DNA of 64,000 bases from Ferdinandcohnia sp036965165 (lineage in GTDB: Bacteria; Bacillota; Bacilli; Bacillales; Bacillaceae_L), in the NCBI RefSeq assembly GCF_036965165.1, contig NZ_JBALOX010000021.1:15391-79390 (forward strand), read 5' to 3'. The position numbers and the translations under genes are program-made. The notes beneath the pieces are model-generated. The model was not told the origin of the DNA. It ran no database searches and saw nothing but the letters and a program-made list of their open reading frames with translations. The number at the start of each line of letters is the position of its first letter. Position 1 is the first letter of the stretch. Shown here one piece after another: positions 61,692-64,000 of this stretch.

Positions 61692-63085
61692 ATGAATCAG
61701 CATGAATTAATCGAAAAAGCAAATCAGGAAGTTTTACGAAATAGGGAGAAGGTAGAAAATGATCCGTACCGTTTGCGATTTCACTTGATGCCACCGGCGG
61801 GTTTGCTTAATGACCCAAATGGGTTCATTCAGTATAAGGGAGTTTACCATCTCTTTTACCAATGNNNNNNNNNNNNNNNNNNNNNNNNNNNNNNNNNNNN
61901 NNNNNNNNNNNNNNNNNNNNNNNNNNNNNNNNNNNNNNNNNNNNNNNNNNNNNNNNNNNNNNNNNNNNNNNNNNNNNNNNNNNNNNNNNNNNNNNNNNNN
62001 NNNNNNNNNNNNNNNNNNNNNNNNNNNNNNNNNNNNNNNNNNNNNNNNNNNNNNATGGCTTAACTTTTGATAAAAAGGGACCTGTCATCCACCTTCCAGA
62101 TGGCTATACAGCCCATTTTCGTGACCCAAAGGTATGGAAAAAGGGCGATACTTGGTATATGGTACTCGGTGCACAGGATCTTCATGAACAAGGGAAGGTT
62201 GTTCTTTATTCTTCCCATGACTTAACCAAATGGGATTTCCACGGCGCAATTACGGGTTCGGAGATGAACGAATTAGGGTCGTTTGGCTATATGTGGGAGT
62301 GTCCTGATTTATTTGAGTTAGAAGGAAAAGATATCCTGCTTGTTTCGCCCCAGGGGCTTGAGCCAGAGGGTGATTTGTATCATAATTTATTTCAAGCGGG
62401 CTACTTTGTAGGTGAGTTAGATTACGAAAAGGCATCCTACAAGCATGGTGATTTCACCGAACTAGACCGCGGTTTTGATTTCTATGCCCCACAAACCACC
62501 ATTGATGAAAAAGGAAGACGACTTCTATTCGCATGGATGGGAATTACGGATGACCACGAAAAGTATCAACCAACCATTGAAAATGGTTGGATTCATGCGA
62601 TGACTTTGCCACGTGTTCTTTCACTTAAAGGTGAAAAAGTTGTTCAACAGCCTGTAGAAGAACTTAAGCAGTTACGGAAAAATGAGGTTTCGTATCAAGA
62701 TGTTAAAGTCATTTCGGACATTGTGACTCTTGATAAGATACAAGGAACATCAATAGAATTGCTCATTGACGGAATTTCGTATCATACAGATTCCTTTGAA
62801 ATCACATTTGGAGGGGCTGCAAGCTTCTTTTATTCCGCAAAGGAAAATAAAATGAGTCTCCATCGGAAGAACTTTAAAGAAGGGCGTGTGGAATCGCGGC
62901 AATGTCAAATTTATGGGATTAAAAAGCTACATGTGTTTTTGGATACTTCCTCAATTGAGATTTTTGTGAATGACGGAGAGGAAGTTTTTACAGCCCGGTA
63001 TTATCCAGATGTTGAGAACCAATCCATTTCGTTTATAGCTGAAGGAAATCTTCAATTTAATATTAAGAAATGGGATTTAGACTAG
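61692..63085 (+). CDS. scrB: sucrose-6-phosphate hydrolase, GH32 (interrupted by assembly gap)
   Basis: All three GH32 residues are visible: the nucleophile in LLNDPNGF near residue 41, FRDPKVW and the acid/base Glu in MWECPDLF. It splits sucrose-6-phosphate into glucose-6-phosphate and fructose. ATG 61692 follows AAGGAG. The 190-base N run at 61865-62054 hides part of the catalytic domain, and the frames before and after it do not agree with a length of 190, so the gap size is nominal. The C-terminal beta-sandwich is complete. Confidence 0.9.
61865..62054. other. assembly gap (190 N) inside scrB
   Basis: The flanking codon phases differ by one base, so the true gap is not 190 or a multiple-of-three change from it. 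From family spacing I would expect somewhat more missing sequence. Confidence 0.97.
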
Positions 63086-63096
63086 GATGTGAAGCG

Positions 63097-64000
63097 ATGA
63101 AACAGGGAGTTATTTGTTTAGGGGAAGCATTAATTGATTTCATTCCACTTGATCAAGACAATATGCAATTTTTAAAAAGTCCTGGCGGCGCGCCTGCGAA
63201 TGTTGCTGTCGGGGCAGCTAGGCTAGGTGCAAAGTCCTCTTTTGTCGGTAAGGTTGGGGATGATGTATTAGGTAACTTTCTAAAACAGACCTTGGAAAAT
63301 TACAACGTCTTCACCGGGGCGATGTATCTTTCAAAAGAAGTCCGCACAGGGCTGACGTTTGTGACGCTTAGCGAAGATGGTGAGCGTGAGTTTTCATTTT
63401 ATATTGAAAAAAGCGCGGATCGCTTTTTAACTCCAGAAGAGATTCCGGTGTCACTTTTTGATGAGCATAATGTATTCCACTTTGGATCGATTTCCCTTAT
63501 TGAGGATCCGGCCGAATCTGCAACGAAAAAGGCACTCCAATTTGCGAAAGATAAGGGTCTGGTAGTTTCTTATGATCCAAACTTGCGACCAATGCTTTGG
63601 AAGAGTCTTGACACAGCGAAAGAGAAAATCACTTCTATGTTAAGCGAGGCGGACGTCGTTAAATTATCGGAAGTGGAATTAGAGTTCATTACGAGTGAAA
63701 CGGATATTGAACGCGGTGTTGAAAAGTTGGCCTCATACAATATTCCGCTCTTATTCGTCACGCTTGGCAAGGATGGAGTCCATGCCTTTTATCAGGGAGA
63801 GTCTCTTTTTGTAGGAGCTCAGAAGGTAAAAAGTGTTGATACGACAGGTGCGGGTGATGCATTTGTGTCTGGTTTGCTATACCAGTTCAGTAGGAGAGAC
63901 AAAAAGATAGTAGACTATACACTTGAGGAAATCAAGGAAATCGCAGAATTTGCAAGTGTGTCTGGTGCATTAGCTGTCTCACAAAAAGGAGCCATGACTG
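63097..64000 (+). CDS. scrK: fructokinase, PfkB family, 3'-truncated
   Basis: The frame starts at ATG 63097, 11 bp after scrB, and stays open to the end of the window (301 residues). It has the PfkB motifs GGAPANVAVGAARLG near residue 30 and DTTGAGDAFVSGLL near 248, with the catalytic Asp. It phosphorylates the fructose freed by ScrB. Only the last few residues should be missing. Confidence 0.93.
   Translation, partial: MKQGVICLGEALIDFIPLDQDNMQFLKSPGGAPANVAVGAARLGAKSSFVGKVGDDVLGNFLKQTLENYNVFTGAMYLSKEVRTGLTFVTLSEDGEREFSFYIEKSADRFLTPEEIPVSLFDEHNVFHFGSISLIEDPAESATKKALQFAKDKGLVVSYDPNLRPMLWKSLDTAKEKITSMLSEADVVKLSEVELEFITSETDIERGVEKLASYNIPLLFVTLGKDGVHAFYQGESLFVGAQKVKSVDTTGAGDAFVSGLLYQFSRRDKKIVDYTLEEIKEIAEFASVSGALAVSQKGAMT

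Noticed and set aside
1..64000. tRNA, rRNA, phage or transposase genes
   Set aside because: No cloverleaf with a TTCGA arm, no rRNA sequence and no integrase or transposase protein was recognised anywhere in the window.

Overview
The window is low-GC DNA from a spore-former-type member of the Bacillaceae (Bacillus, Neobacillus or a close relative). The evidence is the set of near-relatives of B. subtilis proteins (AcsA, AsnB, OdhAB, GltC, LicT, YkkCD, FruRKA), strong AGGAGG-type ribosome binding sites with frequent GTG/TTG starts, sigma-A promoters, a SAM-I and a guanidine-I riboswitch, LicT-type RAT antiterminators and cre-like sites. The MurE carries the diaminopimelate-type DNPR motif. No rRNA, tRNA, CRISPR array, phage or transposase gene was seen. 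Three runs of N (39201-39290, 61598-61599, 61865-62054) show a draft assembly; two lie in repeats and one interrupts scrB.

Layout. 1-5.8 kb: end of a TRAP transporter permease, an MscS channel, a CofE-like ligase divergent from a LysR regulator, a metallophosphatase and a PAP2 phosphatase. 5.8-8.3 kb: a candidate 20-residue peptide gene, a small membrane protein and brnQ with a CodY-like box. 8.3-18.2 kb: a beta-glucoside regulon with three 6-phospho-beta-glucosidases, two HAD phosphatases, the antiterminator LicT and a PTS EIIBCA, organised around four RAT/terminator leaders. 18.3-25 kb: lactonase, GntR regulator, LysM amidase, a tail-less FtsZ paralogue, an aldo-keto reductase and a DoxX protein with Rex/FNR-type palindromes. 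25.1-31.8 kb: a SAM-riboswitch operon with an O-acetylhomoserine sulfhydrylase fused to a CoA-binding domain, a sulfonate/nitrate-type ABC importer and an AcsA-like synthetase. 31.8-38 kb: an NRDE protein, the wall pair asnB-murE and a coiled-coil M23 hydrolase. 38-45.6 kb: a Crp/Fnr regulator, odhAB, NADP-glutamate dehydrogenase and GltC. 46.6-53 kb: guanidine-I riboswitch with ykkCD (ykkC broken), the fruRKA operon and an ABC exporter. 53-58.8 kb: glnS, a split ThrE exporter, kynA and two GNAT proteins. 58.9-64 kb: the sucrose operon scrR-scrA-scrB-scrK, cut by the window end.

Many genes serve sugar uptake by PTS (beta-glucosides, fructose, sucrose), each with its own local regulator. ScrA lacks a IIA domain and may borrow one, for example from BglP. 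A second theme is dispersed intergenic repeats: a family of about 190 bp with four copies, a GTCCGATA array, a 142-bp element inside the sulfur operon, an inverted pair flanking the Crp/Fnr gene, a pair around 53.1 and 61.5 kb, and small REP-like pieces. The best candidates for something undescribed are the sulfhydrylase/CoA-binding fusion operon, the tail-less FtsZ, the asnB leader attenuator, the 20-residue peptide gene and the four-hairpin repeat family.
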